Of a DNA stretch of 64,000 nucleotides, positions 29,858 through 38,917 are shown piece by piece (the stretch's first letter is position 1; every line of letters begins with the position of its first letter). Source of the stretch: Psychrobacter sp. WY6 (GTDB lineage: Bacteria > Pseudomonadota > Gammaproteobacteria > Pseudomonadales > Moraxellaceae); the NCBI RefSeq assembly GCF_018448495.1, contig NZ_CP049902.1, positions 1,178,001 to 1,242,000 of the forward strand. Direction: 5' to 3'. The notes under the pieces were generated by a model. That model did not search any database. It saw only the letters and a list, made by a program, of their open reading frames with translations, and was not told the origin of the DNA. The position numbers and the translations under genes were made by a program.

Positions 29858-31975
29858 ATGTTTTCTAAAATTCTAATTGCCAACCGTGGTGAAATTGCTT
29901 GCCGAGTGGCTGCGACTTCTAAGCGTCTTGGCGTCAGTACCGTTGCTGTTTATTCCGATGCGGATCGTGAGGCCAAGCATGTGGCTGTCTGTGATGAAGC
30001 CATCTATTTGGGTGGCTCAGCGCCGAAAGACAGCTATCTAAAAGGTGATGCGATTATCGCGATAGCGCTTGAGACTGGCGCACAAGCGATTCATCCGGGT
30101 TATGGATTTTTAAGCGAAAATGCTGATTTTGCGCAAGCTTGTCAGGATGCAGGACTGGTATTTATTGGACCTTCAGCCGATGCTATTCGTGCCATGGGTG
30201 GCAAATCCGAATCCAAGCGGTTGATGGAAACAGCTGGCGTGCCATTAATACCGGGTTATCATGGTGACAATCAAGACGCAGAATTTCTGCAGCAGCAGGC
30301 AGACGCCATTGGCTATCCTGTCTTGATTAAAGCCAGTGCAGGTGGTGGCGGTAAAGGCATGCGTATCGTCGAGCAAAGCCGCGACTTTGTGGATTTATTA
30401 GACTCATGTCGCCGTGAAGCCATTACCAGCTTCGGTGATGATAAAGTGTTGGTTGAAAAATACGCCTTAAAACCGCGCCATATCGAAATCCAAGTATTTG
30501 GCGATACCCATGGCAACTATGTGCATTTATTTGAGCGTGATTGTTCCGTACAGCGCCGCCACCAAAAAGTATTAGAAGAAGCGCCTGCACCAGGTGTTGA
30601 CATTGCGATGCGTGAGGCGATGGGAACAGCTGCCATCGAAGCAGCCCGTGCAGTCGATTATGTCGGCGCAGGCACGGTTGAGTTCATCGTTGAGCAGCGC
30701 GAAAATTCTATGAATTTTTATTTCATGGAGATGAATACGCGGTTGCAGGTTGAGCATCCAGTCAGCGAAGCGATTACCGGTGTCGATTTGGTCGAATGGC
30801 AGCTTTTAGTCGCGGCAGGTCAACCATTGCCAAAGACCCAAGACGATTTGACTATCAATGGCCATGCAATTGAGGCGCGTATCTGTGCCGAAAACCCTGA
30901 TAATAGCTTCTTGCCCGCGACCGGTACGTTGTTTACGTATCAAAAACCTGAACACAGCACTTTTATGATTGATAAAGATGGTACTGGCGTACGTATCGAT
31001 GATGGCGTGCGCGAAGGCGATGTGATTAGTCCGTTCTATGACTCTATGATTGCCAAGCTAATCGTTCATGCGCCAACGCGAGAGCAAGCCTTAGCCAAGC
31101 TCGATCGAGCACTTGCGCAAACGCGTATCGTGGGTTTGCCGAATAATGCGGCATTTTTACGCTATATCTTAAATACAGAGTCTTTTAGCAAAGCCAATCT
31201 CGATACGGCATTGATTGAGCACGAGCGTGATGCGATTTTTAATCAGCAGCCTTTAGCTTTATCGACGCTCGTTGTGACCGCCATTACTCGTCAGCTTGCG
31301 AGCGAGATTGCAATGCAAGAGTCAGATATTGATCCATTTAGCAAACCTACAGGCTTCCGTGCTTATAGCGACTACACCAGATCATTTAGCTTGGTTTATG
31401 ATGAGCATGCTTATACGGCCCGCATGAGCAACTGGCATAATGCAAGTTGTTCAGACAGCAAAAAAGGCGGTGATAACCTCAGTAGCTTTACGCTTGTTAT
31501 TGAAAAAGAAGTCACGAATACACAGGATAATAGTAATATTAATGTCGCTGCTCAGACCGAAACGGTTTATGAAGGTCAAGTGAGCTATGCCAGTAGCGAC
31601 GAGCACAATCATACATTATGGTTGGATGGTGCTCGTACTAGCGCGCAAAGCTGGGTGCTTAATGAGACGGTCTATGTATTCACAGACAGTGGTCGTGACG
31701 AGATTACGCTGATTGATATCATGGAACACGTGGGTGAAGAGTCCGCGGCAGTCGGCAGTTTAAAATCACCGATGCCAGGACAGGTTGTTGCCTTTAAAGT
31801 GGCGGTTGGCGATACTGTGAAAAAAGGCGAGCCGTTAGCGGTCATCGAAGCCATGAAGATTGAGCATACTATTACTGCACCGACAGATGGGGTAGTGGCA
31901 GAATTGCTATTTGCAGCAGGTGATTTGGTTGCTGATGGTGACGAGTTATTACGCATTAATACGGAAAGCGAATAG
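29858..31975 (+). CDS. liuD: Methylcrotonyl-CoA carboxylase, biotin-containing (alpha) subunit
   Basis: 705 residues. N-terminal biotin carboxylase: FSKILIANRGEIACRVAAT, GYGFLSENADFAQACQDAG, ATP-grasp ASAGGGGKGMRIV, MNTRLQVEHPVSEAITG. A middle linker domain follows, then a C-terminal biotinyl domain with MPGQVVAFKVAVGD and biotin-accepting Lys in IEAMKIEHT (about residue 667). Carboxylates biotin with ATP and bicarbonate for LiuB. ATG at 29858 has CACAGGGATAG upstream. Frame intact over 2.1 kb. BirA, encoded about 4 kb downstream, would attach the biotin. Confidence 0.95.
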   Translation: MFSKILIANRGEIACRVAATSKRLGVSTVAVYSDADREAKHVAVCDEAIYLGGSAPKDSYLKGDAIIAIALETGAQAIHPGYGFLSENADFAQACQDAGLVFIGPSADAIRAMGGKSESKRLMETAGVPLIPGYHGDNQDAEFLQQQADAIGYPVLIKASAGGGGKGMRIVEQSRDFVDLLDSCRREAITSFGDDKVLVEKYALKPRHIEIQVFGDTHGNYVHLFERDCSVQRRHQKVLEEAPAPGVDIAMREAMGTAAIEAARAVDYVGAGTVEFIVEQRENSMNFYFMEMNTRLQVEHPVSEAITGVDLVEWQLLVAAGQPLPKTQDDLTINGHAIEARICAENPDNSFLPATGTLFTYQKPEHSTFMIDKDGTGVRIDDGVREGDVISPFYDSMIAKLIVHAPTREQALAKLDRALAQTRIVGLPNNAAFLRYILNTESFSKANLDTALIEHERDAIFNQQPLALSTLVVTAITRQLASEIAMQESDIDPFSKPTGFRAYSDYTRSFSLVYDEHAYTARMSNWHNASCSDSKKGGDNLSSFTLVIEKEVTNTQDNSNINVAAQTETVYEGQVSYASSDEHNHTLWLDGARTSAQSWVLNETVYVFTDSGRDEITLIDIMEHVGEESAAVGSLKSPMPGQVVAFKVAVGDTVKKGEPLAVIEAMKIEHTITAPTDGVVAELLFAAGDLVADGDELLRINTESE

Positions 31976-32020
31976 CTGACATAGCTTAATAATAGGTAAG
32001 TAACAATAAGGACGACAAGC

Positions 32021-32956
32021 ATGAGCCACTCGTATCCAAACCATCCGTATCCAAAGCATGTCAGAATCGTTGATGTTAGCCCGCGTGATGGACTACAAAA
32101 CGAGTCAATGACGGTACCGACTGAGGTTAAGCAAACGCTTATCAATGATTTGATTGCGGCAGGTGTCAAAAAGCTTGAGACGACAAGCTTTGTTTCGCCA
32201 AAGTGGGTGCCACAAATGAGTGATAACAGCGCGTTGCTCGATGCGCTAGCGCCGACGCGGCATGCGGATATTTGTTATTCAGTTCTAGTACCCAATATGC
32301 GCGGCTTTGAAAATGCCATCATTCATCGTCCTGATGAAATCGTTATTTTTGGCTCAGCTAGCGAAACCTTTAGTCAACAGAATATCAACTGTAGTATTGA
32401 TGAGAGTATTGAGCGTTTTGCATCAGTTGCTGCTGCGGCAAAAGCGCAAGGTATCAAAGTACGCGGCGTTATCTCTTGTACGGTTGGCTGTCCTTATGAA
32501 GGCGACATTGACCCTAGCCAAGTAGCTTATGTGACTAAGCGTCTGGTAGAGATTGGTACTGAGCAAATTGGCATTGCCGACACCATTGGTGTGGGTACAC
32601 CGCTCAAAGTGCAACGAGCATTACAAGCTGCATTAGAATATGCTGATATCTCTATGCTATCGGGTCATTTTCATGATACTTATGGTCAAGCATTGAGCAA
32701 TACCTTAGCTGCACTACAAATGGGTGTCAGTGAGTTTGATACCTCGGTGGCTGGACTAGGCGGCTGTCCTTATGCCAAAGGCGCAACGGGTAACGTGGCG
32801 ACCGAAGATGTGGTGTATATGCTGCATGGTATGGGTATCAGTACAGGCATCGATTTGGATAAATTGGTCGTGGCAGGCGAGCGTATCAGTGCGTTTTTAA
32901 AGCGTCCAAATGGCTCAAACGTGGCACGTGCTTTAATTAACAAACGTCAGTCTTAA
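32021..32956 (+). CDS. liuE: Hydroxymethylglutaryl-CoA lyase
   Basis: Cleaves HMG-CoA into acetyl-CoA and acetoacetate, the last step of the leucine pathway encoded here. 311 residues, TIM-barrel. VRIVDVSPRDGLQNESMTVP at the N-terminus, LETTSFVSPKWVPQMSD, metal-binding SGHFHDTYGQALSN, and the active-site cysteine in VAGLGGCPYAKGATGNVATE. ATG at 32021 has AATAAGGACG upstream. It starts 45 bases after liuD, clearly in the same operon. Frame intact. Confidence 0.96.
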   Translation: MSHSYPNHPYPKHVRIVDVSPRDGLQNESMTVPTEVKQTLINDLIAAGVKKLETTSFVSPKWVPQMSDNSALLDALAPTRHADICYSVLVPNMRGFENAIIHRPDEIVIFGSASETFSQQNINCSIDESIERFASVAAAAKAQGIKVRGVISCTVGCPYEGDIDPSQVAYVTKRLVEIGTEQIGIADTIGVGTPLKVQRALQAALEYADISMLSGHFHDTYGQALSNTLAALQMGVSEFDTSVAGLGGCPYAKGATGNVATEDVVYMLHGMGISTGIDLDKLVVAGERISAFLKRPNGSNVARALINKRQS

Positions 32957-33153
32957 CTAATTTCATTAAGAATATAGTTAGTCATAAGCTAAATGAATAG
33001 ATAGATAGGTTTATGGCTGGGACAAATTTTTTGAAGCTTCTGGAGTGACGAAGTTGCACAGCAAGCGAGGAAAATTTGTTCAAGCTATATCATCTATTTT
33101 TAAATTGACACAGCGCTAGTAAAAAATTAAACATCAAAATACAAGGAATGGCT

Positions 33154-34338
33154 ATGAGTTTACCTGGATTGAATTTTCAGCTTGGCGAAGATATCGATGC
33201 CTTACGTGACATGGTACAACAGTTTGCGACTAATGAAATTGCCCCACGTGCTGCCGAGATTGACAGTAGCGACGAGTTCCCCATGGATTTGTGGCAAAAA
33301 ATGGGCGACATTGGTCTACATGGTATTACCGTTCCTGAAGAGTACGGCGGCTCTAACATGGGCTACGTCGCACATATGGTCGCGATGGAAGAGATTAGCC
33401 GCGCTTCGGCATCGGTAGCGCTGAGCTATGGTGCGCACTCAAACCTATGTATCAACCAAATAAAACGTAACGGCAGTGAAGCACAAAAACAAAAGTATTT
33501 GCCAAAATTAGTCAGCGGTGAGTTCATCGGTGCATTGGCTATGAGTGAGACAGGCGCTGGCTCAGACGTCGTCAGCATGAAGCTCAGAGCTGAAGAAAAA
33601 GACGGTAGCTATGTGTTGAATGGTAGCAAAATGTGGATTACCAATGGTCCCGATGCTGACGTGATGGTGGTTTATGCTAAGACCAATCCAGAGCTAGGCG
33701 CGAAAGGCATGACGGCCTTTATCGTTGAAAAAGGTATGGAAGGTTTTGGCACGGCACAAAAGCTGGATAAGCTCGGCATGCGTGGTAGTCATACGGGCGA
33801 GATGACCTTTAATAATGTTGAAGTACCTAAAGAGAACATCTTAGGCGGCCTCAATGAAGGCGTTAAGGTATTGATGAGCGGGCTAGATTACGAGCGTGCA
33901 GTATTAGCTGCAGGTCCTATCGGCATCATGCAAGCGGTGATGGATAATGTCGTGCCTTATATCCATGATCGTAAGCAGTTTGGTCAAGCCATCGGTGAGT
34001 TCCAGCTTATTCAAGGCAAAGTCGCAGACATGTATACGATATTGCAAGCAGGTCGCAGCTTGTACACTGTCGGCAAAAATCTCGATATGTTGGACGCGCG
34101 CGGTGCCGGTCATAGCCGAGAAGTACGTAAAGATTGCGCTAGTGTGATTTTATGGTGTGCCGAAAAAGCCACCTGGATGGCAGGCGAGGGCATTCAAATC
34201 TTTGGTGGTAATGGCTACACCAATGAGTATCCACTTGGTCGCTACTGGCGCGATGCCAAGTTGTATGAGATTGGCGCGGGTACCAGTGAAATCCGCCGTA
34301 TGCTAGTTGGTCGTGAGCTATTTAATGAGACTAAATAG
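33154..34338 (+). CDS. liuA: Isovaleryl-CoA dehydrogenase
   Basis: FAD-dependent acyl-CoA dehydrogenase that oxidises isovaleryl-CoA to methylcrotonyl-CoA. About 394 residues. [57 protein letters not shown]. The catalytic Glu sits in [18 protein letters not shown], the position characteristic of isovaleryl-CoA dehydrogenases, and not in the C-terminal loop. C-terminus [20 protein letters not shown] chose ATG 33154 because AAGGA (33143-33147) is six bases upstream; the ATG at 33148 abuts it. Here liuA is last in the cluster rather than first. Confidence 0.94.
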   Translation: MSLPGLNFQLGEDIDALRDMVQQFATNEIAPRAAEIDSSDEFPMDLWQKMGDIGLHGITVPEEYGGSNMGYVAHMVAMEEISRASASVALSYGAHSNLCINQIKRNGSEAQKQKYLPKLVSGEFIGALAMSETGAGSDVVSMKLRAEEKDGSYVLNGSKMWITNGPDADVMVVYAKTNPELGAKGMTAFIVEKGMEGFGTAQKLDKLGMRGSHTGEMTFNNVEVPKENILGGLNEGVKVLMSGLDYERAVLAAGPIGIMQAVMDNVVPYIHDRKQFGQAIGEFQLIQGKVADMYTILQAGRSLYTVGKNLDMLDARGAGHSREVRKDCASVILWCAEKATWMAGEGIQIFGGNGYTNEYPLGRYWRDAKLYEIGAGTSEIRRMLVGRELFNETK

Positions 34339-34522
34339 TATAAAAATATAATACTATCATCAGCGACTTTCTAAATTTGGCATAACCAGACTAGCTTAGG
34401 ACAATGGCTGGTTAATAACGAACAATTGTGCTAAGGTATATTTTATTTTTTGATTGACAATAATCGATTAATAGAGTTGCTTCTTAGCCTTTTTTATTCG
34501 CCATATTTATAAGATATCGTCT

Positions 34523-34990
34523 ATGCTGCTGACTATTACCACACCTAAAACACGCTTCAAGATAAATCTGCGATTAACTATTATTTCTGTGCTGACAAAA
34601 GCGCTATTTCTACTGAGTGTATTTGCGGTACACTCAGCAAATGCTGAGTTAGCAGACATGTCACCATCGCAACCCGTCATTCAGTTTTCAACTTCTGATG
34701 CGAAGTGGGTACATCAACCAAGGTTCGATAGTCGTCACATTCGCAACTTAGAGGGTAATTGTGATCCGGAAGAACCTTGCAAACTCAAACGTGCGGAAAT
34801 GAAATTTTTATTAATTGTAAATCAGGAAGGTAAAGTTGCAAATATTACCGTATTGAAGAGTAGTGGCTCCGATAAAATTGATAGTGAGTTTATGAGAGAG
34901 TTACGCCGCAGTCTTTTGAAACCATTTAGAAAAGATAGTAAGACAGTAGTAGGCAAAGTAACCGTTCCAATAATATTTGAGTATTACTAA
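34523..34990 (+). CDS. TonB C-terminal-like exported protein
   Basis: 155 residues. Hydrophobic N-terminal signal (ALFLLSVFAVHSANA) followed by a short linker and a TonB C-terminal-like fold: an alignment of FLLIVNQEGKVANITVLKSSGSDKIDSEFMRELRRSLLKPF with the beta-alpha-beta core of the family, ending in VTVPIIFEYY. A cysteine pair (CDPEEPC) precedes the domain. Without ExbB/ExbD or an iron receptor nearby, an envelope role is all that can be said; it is probably a stand-alone TonB-box-binding or scaffold protein. Convergent with coaX. Confidence 0.75.
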   Translation: MLLTITTPKTRFKINLRLTIISVLTKALFLLSVFAVHSANAELADMSPSQPVIQFSTSDAKWVHQPRFDSRHIRNLEGNCDPEEPCKLKRAEMKFLLIVNQEGKVANITVLKSSGSDKIDSEFMRELRRSLLKPFRKDSKTVVGKVTVPIIFEYY

Positions 34991-35005
34991 AGCTTAAACA
35001 ATACT

Positions 35006-35040
35006 AAAAAGCAGTACGCCTTACACGTACTGCTTTTTTT
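35006..35040. terminator. Bidirectional terminator, TonB-like gene and coaX
   Basis: AAAAAGCAGTACG / CGTACTGCTTTTTTT stem, between convergent stop codons. Confidence 0.87.
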
Positions 35041-35069
35041 ATTTTCAATGTAAAAGTATCTATTGAGTA

Positions 35070-35795
35070 TTACGACTGTTTGGTATGATCAAAATATCGT
35101 GCCAGACCGTTCAACAATAAATCATCACGCAAGCGTACTGGACGGTTGACGTGCTGCGAGATAATAGATGCATCACCCGTCATGATAACTTCAAAGTTGG
35201 GATGGCGATGGCTAATCTCATTGATGGCACCGACGATTGATAATAGTATGCCGCGATGTACCGCATCTTGTGTGGTCATGCCTTGACCCACACTATCAAA
35301 GGTGCCATTGGATATGGTGATTTGCTTAGTGCCTGAAAATAGTGATTCACGTTGCAGATAAATACTGGGGAAAATATAACCGCCCAAATGCTCAGCATGA
35401 TCAATCAAGTCAATGGTCACTGCTGTGCCACAGCCAATCACGCATTGACGTTTTTTCTTATCTACGGCGCCCAGCATCTGTAGCCAACGATCACAGCCGA
35501 GCTGTTCGTCATTATAAGCACTCTTCATCAAAGCATGCGCTGCATCGACATGGACAAACTCAAACGGAATATTCAGACGACCTAACGTCTCTGACACTTT
35601 AACATTTAAATCGTCGCCCAGCACCGATGAGATACCAATGAAATCAGGCGCATAACGCTCGAAGCGATCGGTCAAACCCATCAGTAGTTCGGCAGGCGCT
35701 TGCAAATGTTGCTTGGCATCATGCGCGACTATTTGTCCGATATCATCGGTGAGCCAGTATTTTAGACGGGTGTTGCCAAGATCTAACCAGAGCAT
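35070..35795 (-). CDS. coaX: Type III pantothenate kinase
   Basis: First step of CoA synthesis, ATP-dependent phosphorylation of pantothenate. 241 residues from ATG 35795, preceded by AAAGGGAT. The frame is open upstream into birA, but the family begins exactly here with MLWLDLGNTRLKYW (DxGNT phosphate-binding loop). Further motifs: GCDRWLQMLGAV, GCGTAVTIDLID, and GGYIFPSIYLQRESLF. Lies 37 bases after birA on the same strand, the usual birA-coaX pairing. Frame intact. Confidence 0.94.
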   Translation of the reverse strand: MLWLDLGNTRLKYWLTDDIGQIVAHDAKQHLQAPAELLMGLTDRFERYAPDFIGISSVLGDDLNVKVSETLGRLNIPFEFVHVDAAHALMKSAYNDEQLGCDRWLQMLGAVDKKKRQCVIGCGTAVTIDLIDHAEHLGGYIFPSIYLQRESLFSGTKQITISNGTFDSVGQGMTTQDAVHRGILLSIVGAINEISHRHPNFEVIMTGDASIISQHVNRPVRLRDDLLLNGLARYFDHTKQS

Positions 35796-35832
35796 AAAAA
35801 TCCCTTTATATCGTGCCCATTGGGTCTTTGAT

Positions 35833-36792
35833 TTAAGCCTTATCAATAACGTCGATGCGTCCGGTAAAAAGCGCAGAAATCTTACCGCTATCTTGACGCA
35901 ATTGCAAACATCCATGTGTATCAAGACCACAAGCATAACCTGTGATACTATCTGTTTTACCGTTATGCTCTTGAGTAACGTGCAAGCGTAATCCTGCCAG
36001 TGCATCCATCGACTCAAACTGTTTTAAAAAGCTGTCCAAATTATAGCTTTGACCAGTGGGCTTCTCTAATCCTAAGTGCTCAAAGCGTGTCATCGCGGCT
36101 AGCAGGGCTTTACTCATTTGTTGGTAAAGTATTTTTAGGCTTGGCAGACTCACAATATCTGTCTCTGGTTTTAGCTTCTCATAAATATCCTGTAGGCTAA
36201 TCGCTTGATAACTCATGCCTTCGCAGGTTTTTGCAGTGAGATTGGGCGTTGCCTGTACATTAAGTCCTACGCCCATCACCACGCCGACCAATTTGCCCGT
36301 TTGGGTAACAGGTTCTATCAAAATACCCGCAAGTTTATTAAAAGGTAGGGTCTGTGCTGCCAGTTTAGGCTCATTTGACACTGAGTCAGATGGCGGTTGA
36401 TAAAAGCCCAAATCATTCGCCCACTTCACGCCGATGGGCGTCAACCCTTGCGCGCGCAATTGCTCATTTAATATTTGAATAACGGGCATTTTTGCCAGTT
36501 CAACGCCGATGATTAGTGACAGTAAACCGCTAATCGGCAGATGAACAGGATGATATAACGACAGATAGACATTGCCGCGCGGTGATTGCCACGAGCGCCC
36601 GTGCTGCCCACGACCTGCGCTTTGGGTTTCAGCGGTCAGTAGATGCATCTGCGCAGCATTTAACGTGCCATGTTGTACATCTGTTATCAGCTCGCTATTG
36701 GTAGAGGCACTGCTGACAAGGTGGCGATGGTTCAGCTGTGGTAAATGATGAAGCTCTAATGAGTCGTCAGAAAAATTGGAAAATGGCGGCAT
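35833..36792 (-). CDS. birA: Biotin-protein ligase (no N-terminal HTH)
   Basis: 319 residues. Makes biotinyl-AMP and transfers biotin to carboxyl-carrier lysines, here including LiuD and acetyl-CoA carboxylase. Motifs: TAETQSAGRGQHGRSWQSP (biotinyl-AMP loop), GVKWANDLGFYQ (KWxND), KLAGILIEPV and VVMGVGLNVQATP. A ~30-residue N-terminus lacks the DNA-binding domain of E. coli BirA, so it is not expected to repress bio genes. A long insertion-rich C-terminal region precedes LRQDSGKISALFTGRIDVI. Overlaps no gene; coaX follows. Confidence 0.93.
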   Translation of the reverse strand: MPPFSNFSDDSLELHHLPQLNHRHLVSSASTNSELITDVQHGTLNAAQMHLLTAETQSAGRGQHGRSWQSPRGNVYLSLYHPVHLPISGLLSLIIGVELAKMPVIQILNEQLRAQGLTPIGVKWANDLGFYQPPSDSVSNEPKLAAQTLPFNKLAGILIEPVTQTGKLVGVVMGVGLNVQATPNLTAKTCEGMSYQAISLQDIYEKLKPETDIVSLPSLKILYQQMSKALLAAMTRFEHLGLEKPTGQSYNLDSFLKQFESMDALAGLRLHVTQEHNGKTDSITGYACGLDTHGCLQLRQDSGKISALFTGRIDVIDKA

Positions 36793-36973
36793 AAGTTTCG
36801 TCGATGTGGTTAATATAGCGTGGATAATCTTTGTTATACTGGGCGGTTGTCACGATTAGACAATACCAAATAAACAGCATAAAGGTCGGATTATGATTTA
36901 GCAAATGCGATAGGCAAGTGATTATAAAACTAAAGAATTTTTATAAAAATAAGTGTGATAAAAGGCTAATTCG

Positions 36974-37780
36974 ATGATGTTATATGTGTGGTTTGTGATT
37001 GCAGGCGCGTTTGCGGGTGTCAGTGCCGGTCTATTTGGCGTTGGCGGCGGCATGATTATCGTACCAGCATTGGTATGGATTTTTACCGCTTATGATTTTT
37101 CGCCAGAAGTGGTGACCCATTTGGCGATTGGTACATCACTGGCGACCATCGTTGTGACTTCGATTAGCTCAATGACTGCGCACAATAAGCGTGGCGGCGT
37201 ACGTTGGGAGGTCTGGCGCAAAATGGCACTCGGCTTGGTCATCGGTAGTTTGGTCGGTGCTGGTATTGCCGATATGATTGACGGTAAAGTATTGCAAGCC
37301 ATCATCGGTGTCGGCGCGTTATTGGTCGCTTTAAAAATGCTGTTTTTGTCCAATAAAGAGCAGCTGGGCAAACCGCTACCGTCAGCTGGCGTACAGTTTG
37401 GCGCGGGTACAGGGATTGGCATGGCGTCGTCTATTTTTGGGATTGGCGGTGGCAGCTTGACCGTACCCTTTTTAAATTGGGCGGGGTTACCGATGAAGCA
37501 GTCGGTTGGCACGTCTGCCGCTTGTGGATTGCCGATTGCATTGGCTGGTGCGGCAGGGTTTGCATGGTTCGGGCAAGATGTGGTCAATCTGCCTGAGGGT
37601 ACGATAGGTTTTGTCCATATCACGGGATTTTTATGTATTTCTGTCGCTAGCTTTGCGATGGCAAAAGTCGGTGCCAAGCTTGCCCACCAATTGCCTGCGC
37701 TAACGCTTAAGCGTGCCTTTGGGGTGTTGTTATTGTTTGCAGGCGGGCAGCTGTTGTTAAGTGGGATTGGGGTGATTTAG
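36974..37780 (+). CDS. TSUP (TauE/SafE) family membrane transporter
   Basis: 268 residues, about eight hydrophobic helices in two similar halves. Each half carries the family's glycine-rich motif: GLFGVGGGMIIVPAL near residue 20 and SIFGIGGGSLTVPFLNWAG near residue 155. TSUP proteins export or import sulfonates, sulfite and other organic anions. The start is ATG ATG at 36974. No sulfur-metabolism genes nearby, so the substrate is open. Frame intact. Confidence 0.9.
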   Translation: MMLYVWFVIAGAFAGVSAGLFGVGGGMIIVPALVWIFTAYDFSPEVVTHLAIGTSLATIVVTSISSMTAHNKRGGVRWEVWRKMALGLVIGSLVGAGIADMIDGKVLQAIIGVGALLVALKMLFLSNKEQLGKPLPSAGVQFGAGTGIGMASSIFGIGGGSLTVPFLNWAGLPMKQSVGTSAACGLPIALAGAAGFAWFGQDVVNLPEGTIGFVHITGFLCISVASFAMAKVGAKLAHQLPALTLKRAFGVLLLFAGGQLLLSGIGVI

Positions 37781-37829
37781 AATACTAATCGTTCGACTAC
37801 TTCGGATGATATTACTTTAGGGAATATGA

Positions 37830-38351
37830 GTGGACGCATTAATAGCTGGTGTTATCGGTGTGATAACTGGAGGAGGAGTTTCATTCGTAGCAAATTATTT
37901 TTTGAATGTTCAAAGGTATAAGCAGGATACTAAAAAACAGAACTCTGACCACGATCATGATCTTGTAAAACAAGACTCCGAACATAAACATGACCGTCAA
38001 GTTTTTCGAAGACAAAAGTACGAAGAGCTGACCTTCCGACTTATTGATTTTACCAATATTCTGAAGAATATTAGTTTACAACTATCTCAACTAGAAAGTG
38101 GAGCTCTTATAGATACTGCTGAGTTCGATGAAAAAGGTGCAAAAATTGAAATTCTTACTATTCTGTATTTTCCGGAATTGAGTACTGATTGTGAATATTT
38201 TTTGGCGATTTCACGTCAGTTTCTCTTGTCTCATAGCCCTAACAATAACTCTAGTAGTATAAACAATCGAGAATCAATGAAGATAAGGTTTGATAAAAGT
38301 TTTGATCAACTTTACGATAAGATTAAAGAACATATATCAGACTATACTTAA
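37830..38351 (+). CDS. Single-pass membrane protein of unknown function
   Basis: 173 residues starting at GTG 37830, with AGGGA six to seven bases upstream. N-terminal hydrophobic segment ALIAGVIGVITGGGVSFVAN, then a charged, His/Asp/Lys-rich stretch and a mainly helical cytoplasmic part (FRRQKYEELTFRLIDFTNIL). No domain recognised. AT-rich relative to neighbours, which may mark acquired DNA. Proteins of this form (one N-terminal helix, helical soluble part) occur widely as uncharacterised accessory genes. Confidence 0.65.
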   Translation: MDALIAGVIGVITGGGVSFVANYFLNVQRYKQDTKKQNSDHDHDLVKQDSEHKHDRQVFRRQKYEELTFRLIDFTNILKNISLQLSQLESGALIDTAEFDEKGAKIEILTILYFPELSTDCEYFLAISRQFLLSHSPNNNSSSINNRESMKIRFDKSFDQLYDKIKEHISDYT

Positions 38352-38478
38352 TAATATATAAACTCTAAAACTGACCAAGATTTCAGATAAAACAGTTACC
38401 TGCTTTTATTTACCAATCATTTATGTATTTAAATTATTCGGAACTGACAAGCCAAATACTTTCACTGTTAATAGAATG

Positions 38479-38778
38479 CTATTTCCTATCAATCGAATCC
38501 AGCCCCAAACGCATCCATTTTCTTGCTAGCTCATCATGGTCGCTGAGCATACTCCACAGCGCATCTTCACTAAAGATAGAGTATTCATCACCTGAATGCT
38601 CAATTGGCAGATCCGCTTCACGATCTGCCATCCATTGCGGGTCTAGGTAGTAATTTTTCAACTCATTTTGCAATGCTTCAGCTTTTAAGAACTGCTGCTG
38701 CGCTTCGAGTTGCTGGCGATGCAGTTTGCACCATTCTTCATATTTTTGCTGTAGTTCTTGCGGATTATAGTTAGGCAT
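38479..38778 (-). CDS. DUF4298-like small protein
   Basis: 99 residues, soluble, helical and Glu/Gln-rich: LQQKYEEWCKLHRQQLEAQQ, then YYLDPQWMADREADLP and a conserved tail GEYSIFSEDALWSMLSD-like pattern followed by LARKWMRLGLDSIDR. This matches my memory of DUF4298 proteins, common in Moraxellaceae. Function unknown. Start ATG at 38778, divergent from smc. Frame intact. Confidence 0.7.
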   Translation of the reverse strand: MPNYNPQELQQKYEEWCKLHRQQLEAQQQFLKAEALQNELKNYYLDPQWMADREADLPIEHSGDEYSIFSEDALWSMLSDHDELARKWMRLGLDSIDRK

Positions 38779-38917
38779 TTTTATACTCTTATTTTTTGAT
38801 AGTTATATGAATGATTATTATTTTAAGCCATATTATAGCATTCCTGACAAACCCTAAAAAATTAGCACAATTTGAGGTAGAATAGCCGCCTGTTTTCGCC
38901 ATATTTACTGATCCTTC

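Noticed and set aside
37090..37677. 195-codon minus-strand frame inside the TSUP gene
   Set aside because: Pro/Ala-rich shadow of glycine-rich membrane helices; the plus strand has the family motifs.
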